Notes: generated from the letters alone by a model not told the origin. A DNA stretch of 45,275 nt from Nanobdellota archaeon (GCA_013329215.1 DUKS01000029.1:426-45700); one strand, 5' to 3'; positions 18,923 to 27,862 are shown, counted from the stretch's first letter. Program-made: numbers and translations.

Positions 18923-19126
18923 TCAGGCAGGTATTGCGGCGCATTCCACATTTTTGGGCTTAATGTAAGCTTTGCAGTCTTCCATTACTCCCATGTATAT
19001 GCAGGGGATAGCTGCGCATTCCCGGTTTGTTGGCTCGTATTCCCAAACTTTAGCGGTTTGTACCGCAGGCTTGTTTTGTTTCGCTCTCTTCAGCTCGTCT
19101 CTTATTGTGTCTGCCAGTGTATTCAT
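18923..19126 (-). CDS. Candidate RiPP precursor peptide (67 aa) with duplicated ECAAIP motif
   Basis: MNTLADTIRDELKRAKQNKPAVQTAKVWEYEPTNRECAAIPCIYMGVMEDCKAYIKPKNVECAAIPA; SD GGAGGAGA, 12 nt before radical SAM start. Confidence 0.7.
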   Translation of the reverse strand: MNTLADTIRDELKRAKQNKPAVQTAKVWEYEPTNRECAAIPCIYMGVMEDCKAYIKPKNVECAAIPA

Positions 19127-19186
19127 TTTTTTGTCTCCTCCGCAAATCCTGCTGGATTTTTGGAATAATGTATCCTTTCCGTGGGC

Positions 19187-19194
19187 TTATATAA
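19187..19194 (-). promoter_or_regulatory. TATA box for 19126 operon
   Basis: TTATATAA about 60 nt upstream of ATG 19126, SD at 19134-19141. Confidence 0.55.
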
Positions 19195-19210
19195 GGCTAA
19201 TCCATAGAGA

Positions 19211-19228
19211 TTCTAGATATTCTAGATA
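19211..19228. repeat. Tandem 9-bp repeat (TTCTAGATA)x2 between divergent promoters
   Basis: Exact duplication, contains TCTAGA palindromes. Confidence 0.6.
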
Positions 19229-19258
19229 TGCCGGGATTTGCCGCAAAGCCCATCAGAA

Positions 19259-19267
19259 ACTATATAA
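19259..19267 (+). promoter_or_regulatory. TATA box for 19292 CDS
   Basis: 'actatataaaac' about 25-30 nt upstream of ATG. Confidence 0.55.
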
Positions 19268-19291
19268 AACAAAGCCTGCATCCTGTAAGAT

Positions 19292-20206
19292 ATGAAGCGC
19301 AATGTAATGCTCATGGGTGGCAAGACTTATGTTATTTCCCTTCCCGCCCCCTGGATAAAGAAGCACGGCATAAAGAAAGGCGAAGAGCTGGACGTGCAGG
19401 AAGAGGGCGGTCGTGTTGTGATAGAGAGTGGGAAAGGTGCGAAAATGCCTCGTCAGAGAAGAATAGATGTTTCTAATTTGCCGCCGCTTGTATATAGAAC
19501 AATGATAAGAGTATATGAGGAAGGATTTGATGAAATAGAGATAAAGTTTGATGATCCTGTGTCTATAAGCAAGCTTGAATCTGTATCTGATGCTCTTATA
19601 GGGCTTGAAATTGTAAAACAAGAACGGAATTCATGGATACTAAAAGTGATATCTGAAACCTCAAAAGAGGATTTTGAAAGTGTATTTAGGCGGTTATTCT
19701 ATCTCATCGAGGCTTTAGGTGATGAAACGCTTGATGCAGCCAAAAATGGAAATAAGACTGCCTTGCAGAAGTTGCTTGGCAAAGAGCACAATATTAACAA
19801 GTTTGCTTATTATGCATTAAGGCTTTTAAACAAATATGGCTATAAGGAAGGTTATAGAACACAAATGTTTTATTATATTCTCGAGCAATTGGAACGGATT
19901 GGTGATGTATATATAGAGCTGATAAATCTGCTTTTGAAATCAGACCTTAGACTAAAAAAAGAAATTGTTGATTTAGTGGGGAAGATAGTGGCTTTATTCC
20001 AAAAATGCCATATTGCTACATTTGAGCTTACAAAAGGGCATGCTGTGGACTGTTCTCTGCTGCATGAGACTATAAAAAAGAGGATTAATGATTCCTTGGA
20101 CACAAAGTCTGCCGAAGAGGTGAGAATATTACTTTGCTTAAGGGAGTTACGCTATGAGATTATAAGTATATTAGGGGCGCAATTAGCCCATATCAAGGAT
20201 ATGTAA
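19292..20206 (+). CDS. AbrB-PhoU domain regulator
   Basis: N-terminal 'GGKTYVISLPAPWIKKHGIKKGEELDVQEEGGRVVI' and PhoU-like helical C-terminus. Confidence 0.85.
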   Translation: MKRNVMLMGGKTYVISLPAPWIKKHGIKKGEELDVQEEGGRVVIESGKGAKMPRQRRIDVSNLPPLVYRTMIRVYEEGFDEIEIKFDDPVSISKLESVSDALIGLEIVKQERNSWILKVISETSKEDFESVFRRLFYLIEALGDETLDAAKNGNKTALQKLLGKEHNINKFAYYALRLLNKYGYKEGYRTQMFYYILEQLERIGDVYIELINLLLKSDLRLKKEIVDLVGKIVALFQKCHIATFELTKGHAVDCSLLHETIKKRINDSLDTKSAEEVRILLCLRELRYEIISILGAQLAHIKDM

Positions 20207-22297
20207 TAACTGTTTTGCCTTCCTAATATACCTGTCTCTTGCTTTTGGGCTGTAATAGCTTCGTTTTGGATTGTTGCATTTTTTGGCAAACAGCAAATTG
20301 ACGTAAATAGCTTCTTTCATGTATTGCTGCAGGGGATTATAATGGAATTCATTTCCCTCCGCTTCAGATTGGATTATGAAATAATCAATAAGCTCTTTTT
20401 TTGTGGAAATATCCAATTCCAATTCCTCTTGTTCAAGTAGGCTTACCAAGTCAAAGAAAGGGCTGGCGTAGCTTGCAGAAACCGGGTCTATTATAACCAC
20501 CCCGCTTTCCCCGGTATCTAAAACATTGCCTGTATGCGTATCACAATGGCAAAGTGTACGCCTTGTTTTGTCCAGCTCCCCTGCGATTTGTATCACCCGT
20601 TGCTTTCTCTTTTCATCCAGTTTAATTCTTGGCAATATCTTAACGCGCATTATGCCTGTATAATCATAATCTTCAAGACCTAAGCCATATTTACTATGCA
20701 TTTTCTTATCTCTCTTGCCTGTTGAATTAAAGGAGATAATTGCATCTATCACTTGCATAAGCTTTTTCTTTTTGAAATCTTTAAGCTGCTTCGGGGTGGG
20801 GGATTCTGCATCGCCAGTTTCTCCTGCATAAACTCTTGCCATATCCTCAAGTGAGCATGCCCTAAACTCTTGCTCCCGCTTGCCATTCCTGAAATTGTGT
20901 GCGAGTGTAGCGATAACATAAGCATCCCCCGCTTCAGTTACATGCACCCTTCCCTTGGGGAATGCCAACCCTTTGCAATTATCCCTGAGAAACTTAAGCA
21001 TTGCCACATGTTTTTGGGCAGCTTCTTCTGAAGGCTCTTTCTTGATTATAACATCACCATCTGTCAAAACTGCGGGATAGTTCGGATGTACTCCTGTTAG
21101 CTCAAAGCTTCCGATTTCTGCTTTTTTAACCAGTATTCTGTCAAATGCTTCCCTTGCTTTTGCCGCAATCTCCCTGTCTTCAGAGTCGTTGCTATTTTCA
21201 AGAATGAAGAGGCTGTAATAACATTTCATATTTAACGGGTCTAAAGCAATTTCTTCAAATATCATAGTGAGTTCATGGTCTCTGTCAAACCCTTCGGCCG
21301 AGTCATTCTGGGCATAACAGTGGCAAAAATCTAATACTCGATTAGATATGCGCCTTCTTACTGCAACCGACTCGGCAAACGCTTTTTTTTCTGGGGTGGC
21401 ATAATCCCGCCTGTAATCTCCATCAAATGGCGAAGGAGCAGGTATACATTCAAAATTGTTTCTTCTTTTTGTTGAAAACCTGAAAGTGGCATACGCGGGG
21501 CTCCGATGCCTAAATGGGATATATTCTGAATACTCGATTCCATCAGGGTTATTCCTGCTTTTCATTAGTTCTAAAGCGGATAGGGTTGCTTTACTGCTAT
21601 TGCCTAAATCTCTTAAACAGAGATGAAGGGTTGCAAGAGACATATTTGCTGTAAATAAAACATGCTCTGCTTCTGAAATATCCCATTTGTCGGGGTTATT
21701 TTCCTTGCACCACTCAATAAACTCTTGTGCTTCAGTTTTTAATAGTTCATAGAAGGTGATTGCATTGCCGAAGACGCCAAAACTATCTTCTTTAGGATAT
21801 TTTTGGAACAATATTATATCTGCTATACTTTCATAAGCATCCATGAGAAAAATCCTTCTTATTCTTTCATTAATTGCATCTGTTTCTCTCTTTTCAAAAC
21901 AGTTTGAAGCTAGTCCAAAATATGCCCTTAAGGCATATAGATCTTTTCTTTCGGATATATCCGTCTGGTACTCTGGAGAACCAATAAATATCTGCGCCCT
22001 AAGCTTATCACGCGTTGCATCTTTAAACATAGAGAGCGCATTTTTAATCCTTTCAGATAACCCATCTTCGCGTCCTGTAATCCGAATATGCGGATTTTTA
22101 AAAAATTCATCTGATTCTAATTCTCTTATCTCTTTTTGCATCCTGCCTTTATGGGCACGATATGCTTCTAGAACCGGGTTTGTTTTGGGGTGCTGCAAAG
22201 CACCAACAGTTATGGGAGATTCTCTATCTGTTGAGGTTGCCAATTGAACTGCGAATAAATTTTCTATTCCTTTTTTAAGTATGTCATCGATTCCCAT
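20183..22297 (-). CDS. Large protein with C-terminal APH-like phosphotransferase domain
   Basis: 'TLCHCDTHTGNVLDTGESGVVIIDPVSASYASPFFDLVSLLE' catalytic/DFG-like motifs; ~400 aa helical N-terminal region. Confidence 0.8.
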   Translation of the reverse strand: MGIDDILKKGIENLFAVQLATSTDRESPITVGALQHPKTNPVLEAYRAHKGRMQKEIRELESDEFFKNPHIRITGREDGLSERIKNALSMFKDATRDKLRAQIFIGSPEYQTDISERKDLYALRAYFGLASNCFEKRETDAINERIRRIFLMDAYESIADIILFQKYPKEDSFGVFGNAITFYELLKTEAQEFIEWCKENNPDKWDISEAEHVLFTANMSLATLHLCLRDLGNSSKATLSALELMKSRNNPDGIEYSEYIPFRHRSPAYATFRFSTKRRNNFECIPAPSPFDGDYRRDYATPEKKAFAESVAVRRRISNRVLDFCHCYAQNDSAEGFDRDHELTMIFEEIALDPLNMKCYYSLFILENSNDSEDREIAAKAREAFDRILVKKAEIGSFELTGVHPNYPAVLTDGDVIIKKEPSEEAAQKHVAMLKFLRDNCKGLAFPKGRVHVTEAGDAYVIATLAHNFRNGKREQEFRACSLEDMARVYAGETGDAESPTPKQLKDFKKKKLMQVIDAIISFNSTGKRDKKMHSKYGLGLEDYDYTGIMRVKILPRIKLDEKRKQRVIQIAGELDKTRRTLCHCDTHTGNVLDTGESGVVIIDPVSASYASPFFDLVSLLEQEELELDISTKKELIDYFIIQSEAEGNEFHYNPLQQYMKEAIYVNLLFAKKCNNPKRSYYSPKARDRYIRKAKQLLHILDMG

Positions 22298-22599
22298 TTG
22301 CTTTTGCTCTTTTTGGCTAATAATGATTCTTTATTGGTTATCTCCCTATATTTAAACATTACTATACAGTGGTTATTACATTCTATAGGAACGCGAATGA
22401 AAATAGACCCCATTTTGGTCTATAAGACCCATCCATAAGGGTTATAAACCTGCAGATTACGCCTTTATAGCCGGTTTAAAGCCAGTTTATGGGAAGCCGA
22501 AAGCTTTATATAGGGGTTAGTATCACTATATAGTAACAAATATTAAAACTGAACGGGTTTTTCCGGACCTGCAAAAAACCGGGAGGGGGTAAAACAAAA

Positions 22600-23424
22600 A
22601 TGGCAGACGAAAAAAAGAAAGATGATAAAAAGGCGAAGGACCAGCCTAAGCCGAAAGCACCGGAACAGCCTAAGGTTGCTGACAAAAAGGCAGTTCTTGA
22701 AAAGGCAGGAGACGCTATAAACGCGTTTGATGCTTCAAGGGAAACTCTTGAAACAAAGCTTAGGGGCAAAGTTCCTGAGCTGCTTGACAAAGAGATAGGC
22801 AATGTAGTGCAGACACGTACGAAATTCGTTAAAGCTTTCCAGAGGGGGTTAACACAATACCTTCATGGCGTTACGGATGAATTAGGTGTTGTAACCGCGC
22901 CCCATGCTGAGTTTGGAGAGGGATTGAGAGCCGCTGCATATAAGGCATTCGGCACAGCTTTGGGCATTAAGAATGATGACATAAAAGCGCTTGGCGTCAC
23001 TGCAAAAATAGGAGAAAAACAGCCTGCCTCTGCAATGGCATACAGGCTTCTGTTCCAAACAATGACTGGCGTTGACATGGAAGATTTGGTCGAAGGATAC
23101 CAAGATGAAGAACAGATTTTGGATGATGCAGTGCAGCAGGACGTGATGAAACCTCTTGTTGAAGCATCAACGAAATACCTCTTGAGGGATAGCGCAGACA
23201 AGATGGTGGCTGCAAACAAGAGCAATGACAAGTTGACTGCTGACATAACAGCGCTGTGCAATATTGCAGGCATGAAGGTAAATCCGAAAGACATGCTGAC
23301 TCCTAACCAGAGGGGCCAAATGTACGCGCAAGCCTTAGCACAGGTCATGAGCCAGTACGGTCATGAGTACCTGCCGGTTTACGGCAAGGCAGGCAAGAAA
23401 AGCGAAGCTAAGCCGAAGGCTTAA
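22600..23424 (+). CDS. Hypothetical protein with Lys-rich termini
   Basis: 274 aa, SD 'gggagggggt', upstream TATA 'ctttatatagggg'. Confidence 0.75.
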   Translation: MADEKKKDDKKAKDQPKPKAPEQPKVADKKAVLEKAGDAINAFDASRETLETKLRGKVPELLDKEIGNVVQTRTKFVKAFQRGLTQYLHGVTDELGVVTAPHAEFGEGLRAAAYKAFGTALGIKNDDIKALGVTAKIGEKQPASAMAYRLLFQTMTGVDMEDLVEGYQDEEQILDDAVQQDVMKPLVEASTKYLLRDSADKMVAANKSNDKLTADITALCNIAGMKVNPKDMLTPNQRGQMYAQALAQVMSQYGHEYLPVYGKAGKKSEAKPKA

Positions 23425-23472
23425 AAGCCTCTCTTTTTTTCTTTTTTTGAATTAGTTTAATCCGAGGTAAAA

Positions 23473-24690
23473 ATGAAACTCCTTGCAGCAGCGGATCCGC
23501 ATGTAAAAGGTGCGGAAAATCTGGATTATCTTGAGGCATTTTACGAGTTTGCAAAAACAAGAAACCCGGATGCAATAGCGCTGCTTGGCGATTTGTCAGA
23601 GCAAGGCATAGAAGACCCTGCGGTTGCGAGGGTGCACAATGACCTTTTTACAAGGATAATGCCTGTTGTAGAGCGCAGCATACCGCTCAAATACGGCATG
23701 ATTCTTAATAATCTCTCGCCCTATCAAGTTATTTGCCAAACGCCTGCAATTGCAGAGTATATAGCAAAAATAAGTCCACATGGTTGGCATGAACGATGGA
23801 AGGGTGTTGCACAGAGCTACCTTGAAATATTAAGCCTCATATCGCATGAAATGCGGCTTTCTTACATACCTATTGCAGATGTTCTTAAAACACAGCGCAG
23901 CAAAACGCTTGTAATACCCGGCAACAAGGACCTGGATTTGGAAACAACTGTAATGAAAGAGGCTGACGTGCACAAGCAGTCAAGGATAATCAAAGGATTC
24001 AAACTAAGCGGTTACGGCGGTGCGGCAAGGAGTGATGGCATGCCTTTGCCAAAAGGGTGCCCTTCAGAGCTTACAGCATCCTTCAATGAATTTCCGAGTA
24101 TGAATTGGGCGGAAAGGGAAGGCGATGTTGGAAGCGCGGAGCCGGTGCTTGTTTCAGAGCCGAGGGATTTCCTTGGCGAGGAAGAGCCGGACATTGCCTT
24201 GCTGCACACCCCCTTATATGGCATACTTGATGTGCCTGAAGCATTGCAAAAAGGGGAAGTGCCGGAAGGTCACTTCGGGGATGTGCATTTCGGAAGCCCC
24301 GGTATACTGGAATATGCAAGGACGGGAAAGACGCGGCTGTTCCTTGCAGGGCATACGCACGTGGCCGGGCTTCAGGAAGTAAGGGCCGAAGGGGGCAGGT
24401 TGGTTGTTGCATTAAGCCCGGGCTGCCTTGGGAAAACAGAAGTGGAAGGCGGGAACTTTGCAGAGATTGAGCTTAATGATGAAACAAAGGAAATGGATGT
24501 TGCAAGGTTTTACCAGATAATGCCCCACACAATGGCTGTTGTGCCTACTGCGCTTTACATAAGGCGGGGGCGTGTAATAGACCCGATAGCTGTTACAAGC
24601 GTTATGCCTCCTGCGGGCGGAAGGATTCTCACAACTGACGAGATGGTTTTTAATGCGGCAAGGGCTGCACTTATTGAAATAGGGAGGTAA
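23473..24690 (+). CDS. Calcineurin-like metallophosphoesterase
   Basis: 'AAADPHVKG', 'ALLGDLSE', 'PGNKDLD', 'LFLAGHTHVAG'. Confidence 0.85.
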   Translation: MKLLAAADPHVKGAENLDYLEAFYEFAKTRNPDAIALLGDLSEQGIEDPAVARVHNDLFTRIMPVVERSIPLKYGMILNNLSPYQVICQTPAIAEYIAKISPHGWHERWKGVAQSYLEILSLISHEMRLSYIPIADVLKTQRSKTLVIPGNKDLDLETTVMKEADVHKQSRIIKGFKLSGYGGAARSDGMPLPKGCPSELTASFNEFPSMNWAEREGDVGSAEPVLVSEPRDFLGEEEPDIALLHTPLYGILDVPEALQKGEVPEGHFGDVHFGSPGILEYARTGKTRLFLAGHTHVAGLQEVRAEGGRLVVALSPGCLGKTEVEGGNFAEIELNDETKEMDVARFYQIMPHTMAVVPTALYIRRGRVIDPIAVTSVMPPAGGRILTTDEMVFNAARAALIEIGR

Positions 24691-24691
24691 G

Positions 24692-25351
24692 ATGCCTTAC
24701 TACCTGCTTGACAAATGCCCCGAACATAAGTTGAATGAAGTTGGAGATTTATGCGAACGTGCAGGGCTTAAAGAGAACGTTCATGAACCGCCAAGAAGGG
24801 AATGGGAAGCAGCCATACATAGTTTGATATATATTGTTGCATATAATCCCGGAGCGGAATCCCCTCTCTTAGTCCAGTCGAACGCAGGCATGGACCATAC
24901 AGAGCCGCACATAAAGAGGTTTCTGAGGCATATTGTGCGTATAACTGGTGCAGAATGGGTTTGCAGGTGGCAGGGTGATAATGCGCCCGCAATAGGCAGG
25001 GAGCAGCTTGAACTAAGCCAAGAAGAAATAAGAGCACTTTACCGGGATGCCTTATCCTCCCTTACAACATATTCCGGACTGATTGAGGAAGACCTGAGCC
25101 TTATTGAAAGGGTTGCATTAAGAAGGACTGCTGTTGGGGTGTTTGAGGGAAATGTAGATGAAGGGATAACGAGAGTGACTGATAAAGCTGAGGCTGTTGC
25201 ACGGTTCATGCACCAATATTATAACTTTTTGCCCTCTTTTGACGATAGGATAATGTTGGAATATTGGAGACGGGATGCGAATACACGGCATGGCTTTGAC
25301 GTCCTGCGCGAGCATTTCCGGATTAAAAGCCGGGAATATCATAAGCCTTAG
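24692..25351 (+). CDS. Hypothetical protein
   Basis: 219 aa ORF immediately downstream of 23473 CDS. Confidence 0.65.
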   Translation: MPYYLLDKCPEHKLNEVGDLCERAGLKENVHEPPRREWEAAIHSLIYIVAYNPGAESPLLVQSNAGMDHTEPHIKRFLRHIVRITGAEWVCRWQGDNAPAIGREQLELSQEEIRALYRDALSSLTTYSGLIEEDLSLIERVALRRTAVGVFEGNVDEGITRVTDKAEAVARFMHQYYNFLPSFDDRIMLEYWRRDANTRHGFDVLREHFRIKSREYHKP

Positions 25352-25429
25352 GTATAGAATCTATTGAGATAATCCTTTTATACTTGCTATTCGGGCATTG
25401 ATTTATGGACAACACCCAAAGCCTTATAA

Positions 25430-25445
25430 GTAAGAAAATTCTTAC
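25430..25445. promoter_or_regulatory. Palindromic operator GTAAGAA-AA-TTCTTAC
   Basis: Perfect 7-bp arms between TATA-like 'ccttataag' and ATG 25456. Confidence 0.5.
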
Positions 25446-25455
25446 ATTATGTGAT

Positions 25456-25713
25456 ATGGCGCTTACAACTGTGAAAGTTTCAAACAAAGGGCAGATAGCA
25501 ATACCTGCCTCTGTACGGGAAGAAATCGGGGTAAAGGAAGGGGATACTCTTGTCCTATTCAATGTAGGCAACAGAATCCTGCTTGAAAGGGCGGGGGATG
25601 TTGAAAAAGCGATGAAGGACGACATGAAAGATATCGCAAAGCTCAGCGAAACCTCACTGAAAAAGCTTTGGGGCAATAAGAAGGATGATGTTTGGGGCAG
25701 GTACCTGAAATGA
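25456..25713 (+). CDS. AbrB/MazE-like antitoxin
   Basis: MALTTVKVSNKGQIAIPASVREEIGVKEGDTLVLFNVGNRILLERAG. Confidence 0.85.
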   Translation: MALTTVKVSNKGQIAIPASVREEIGVKEGDTLVLFNVGNRILLERAGDVEKAMKDDMKDIAKLSETSLKKLWGNKKDDVWGRYLK

Positions 25714-26045
25714 GGCTGATGCAGAGAGACATAGTGCTTCTTCCGTTTCCATTCTCTGATATGGAGGGCAGTAAGGTAAGGCCTGCGCTTATTATTTCAA
25801 ATGACAATTTTAACGAAAGCCCGGCTGATTGCATAATGCTTCCCTTGACAAGCGTGATAAAGCCAGATGCCTGCTCAATCATATTAAGCCCTGAAGACCT
25901 TGCAGCAGGAGATCTGCTTAAAAAGAGCAGGGTAAAAGTGGATAAGGCATTCTCTGTTGAAAAAGGGCTTGTATTGATGAAGATAGGCAGCTTAGGCAAT
26001 GCAAAATTCAGTGAAATAAAAGGCTTGTTCTTCAGCCTGTTTTGA
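25710..26045 (+). CDS. MazF/PemK-like toxin
   Basis: 'QRDIVLLPFPFSDMEGSKVRPALIISND', ATGA overlap with AbrB stop. Confidence 0.85.
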   Translation: MRLMQRDIVLLPFPFSDMEGSKVRPALIISNDNFNESPADCIMLPLTSVIKPDACSIILSPEDLAAGDLLKKSRVKVDKAFSVEKGLVLMKIGSLGNAKFSEIKGLFFSLF

Positions 26046-26050
26046 AAGAG

Positions 26051-26143
26051 TTATAGTAAAAGTCTTTAATAATCGTACAAATAGTAAAGACTTTTACTGA
26101 TAGCAAAACCCATTATTTGCCTTGTAAAAGACTTTTACTATAA
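26051..26143. repeat. Three-arm inverted repeat
   Basis: TTATAGTAAAAGTCTTT (26051-26067) perfect IR with 26127-26143; 26055-26068 also 14-bp IR with 26085-26098. Confidence 0.8.
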
Positions 26144-26421
26144 TTTGCAAAGCAGGAATAATACATATTAATGCCGGAGGCCAGCCTTCCTGATTTTGCA
26201 TTCGCCGGATTTTCCCTCGTCAAAATATTTGCCATCCGGAATTTCCGGAAATTCTTCACAATCCTGCCCTTTTTCTGAAAACTTTCCGAAATCGCTGTGT
26301 GTTTTTCCTAAACTTCTGAAAATCCAGACGTTTTTTTTCAGCAATTCTTATTAAAAAGCATGTTTGTGCAAACCTCAGGCGGTTGCTTTGGTGTATGCCG
26401 GAGCAAAAGCAGGAGGAAAAC

Positions 26422-26652
26422 ATGAGAAGCGATTGGAGTGATGCGGGTTTTGAGCAAATGTGCCAGGAGCACCAAAGGGACTATTATGAAAAAAGAGTCA
26501 GGGAAATGGATGAGGATCTTAAAGAAAGATACGGCATAGGCCGGAGCAAGTTCCTTAACAGGTTCAACCCGAGGCTTGACGAGTATATGGAAGAATTTGA
26601 GCGAAGAAGGTCGGAAATAGACCGCGAAGTAAACTTCTCGGATTGGTTTTAG
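26422..26652 (+). CDS. Hypothetical small charged protein
   Basis: SD 'aggagg' before ATG 26422; 76 aa. Confidence 0.6.
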   Translation: MRSDWSDAGFEQMCQEHQRDYYEKRVREMDEDLKERYGIGRSKFLNRFNPRLDEYMEEFERRRSEIDREVNFSDWF

Positions 26653-26657
26653 GGACA

Positions 26658-26789
26658 ATGGCAGGCTATACTGGCTATTTTCTTTTTTTTATATTCTTTA
26701 TAATGTTTGCAATGTCCTTCTGGAGCTATCAATCGTTTGGGCTGGCTTCATTGGGGCTTGCACTGCTCTGCTATCTGGGGGGAGAATGA
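26658..26789 (+). CDS. Small membrane protein (43 aa)
   Basis: MAGYTGYFLFFIFFIMFAMSFWSYQSFGLASLGLALLCYLGGE; ATGA coupling to next ORF. Confidence 0.5.
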   Translation: MAGYTGYFLFFIFFIMFAMSFWSYQSFGLASLGLALLCYLGGE

Positions 26790-26890
26790 GGCAGTTAACA
26801 GAAATAGTAAGGGAAGAGAAAGACCCTGTGTATCTTATGCTGAAGAAAAAATCATATTGGCGGGTAATAAACTATGAAAAAGCGCATTGA
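26786..26890 (+). CDS. Very small ORF (34 aa)
   Basis: MRQLTEIVREEKDPVYLMLKKKSYWRVINYEKAH; overlaps neighbours. Confidence 0.35.
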   Translation: MRQLTEIVREEKDPVYLMLKKKSYWRVINYEKAH

Positions 26891-27311
26891 ATCAGATGAG
26901 TGCATAAACAGGGGGAGTTTGATAGAGACCGGGGTGCCTGACAAGGCAATGGCAATGGAAATCCTGGCAGTTGCAGAGCACAGGGAGAAGTTCTGGAAAG
27001 AGGCAAACCTTGCGCACAAATACTCCTCTTTATATCTCGAAGGGCATTATGAGATAATAAAAGAGCTATGCACCGCAATACTTGCTGCTGAAGGCTGGAA
27101 GGCATTGGACCATGAATGCATGTTTGCGTTTATCCGAAAAAAGAAAGATTTCGGCCTGGACTTTGATTATCTTCTTGAGCTGAAAGAGCTAAGGAATGGC
27201 ATTGATTACAGGGGATTGATGGTAAGCAAAGACTTATGGAAATGCAATGAGCTGCGGATAATGCTTGCAATTGATGCCTTAAAAGGGTATCTTAAGCAAA
27301 TAACAGCGTAA
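26874..27311 (+). CDS. HEPN-like domain protein
   Basis: Helical 145 aa protein with 'ELRNGIDYRG' HEPN-like motif, adjacent to MNT gene. Confidence 0.65.
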   Translation: MKKRIESDECINRGSLIETGVPDKAMAMEILAVAEHREKFWKEANLAHKYSSLYLEGHYEIIKELCTAILAAEGWKALDHECMFAFIRKKKDFGLDFDYLLELKELRNGIDYRGLMVSKDLWKCNELRIMLAIDALKGYLKQITA

Positions 27312-27322
27312 TGCTTATAAAC

Positions 27323-27340
27323 GTAGGAATAATATCCTAC
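27323..27340. promoter_or_regulatory. Palindrome GTAGGA-ataata-TCCTAC between TATA and ATG of MNT gene
   Basis: TATA 'cttataaac' 27314-27322, ATG 27344. Confidence 0.5.
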
Positions 27341-27343
27341 AAT

Positions 27344-27862
27344 ATGGAACCAGTTGAAAGCCGGCTTTTGGGCGTATTTTACATGAACCCAATGGGGCAG
27401 TTCCATATAAGGCAGATTGGAAGGGAAACCGGGCTCGACACAAAGACAGTAATGAAGCACCTTAAGAATTTTGCAAGAAAGGGCATAGTGTTCAGGAAAA
27501 AGGAGAAAAACAGCTTTCCGTTTTACGAGGCAAACAGGCATTCAGCATTATTCCGGTATGGGAAAACACACGCCCTGCTTGAGAAGATATACGAGTCAGG
27601 GCTTATAGGGCATCTTGAAAAAGAGCTTGAGCCAAAGGCAATAGTGCTTTTTGGCAGCGTCAGAAAAGGCACTTACCATGAAAAGAGCGACATAGACATT
27701 TTCGTTCAGGCGAAAAAGAGGAAAATGGACTTGCCATATTATGAAAAAAAGCTAAAGCATAGAATCTCTCTTTTCTTTGAGGAAAGCCCGCAACAGCTTT
27801 CTAGGGGGCTTTTGCAAAATATCTACAACGGGATAGTGCTTTCGGGCGAGCTGGAGCTTTAA
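27344..27862 (+). CDS. HTH + MNT nucleotidyltransferase-domain protein
   Basis: 'IVLFGSVRKGTYHEKSDIDIFVQ' and N-terminal winged-helix. Confidence 0.85.
   Translation: MEPVESRLLGVFYMNPMGQFHIRQIGRETGLDTKTVMKHLKNFARKGIVFRKKEKNSFPFYEANRHSALFRYGKTHALLEKIYESGLIGHLEKELEPKAIVLFGSVRKGTYHEKSDIDIFVQAKKRKMDLPYYEKKLKHRISLFFEESPQQLSRGLLQNIYNGIVLSGELEL

Noticed and set aside
22403-22423. Hairpin ATAGACC-7-GGTCTAT upstream of 22600 CDS
   Set aside because: Short palindrome in an AT-rich promoter region; insufficient to claim a defined regulatory element.
26220-26330. Possible similarity to 44220-44340 (shared CATCCGG and TTTCCGGA words)
   Set aside because: Only short scattered matches in AT-rich intergenic DNA; no convincing alignment by eye.
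26338-26658. Minus-strand 106-aa ORF
   Set aside because: Plus-strand ORF with good SD (aggagg) and charged protein composition is more plausible.
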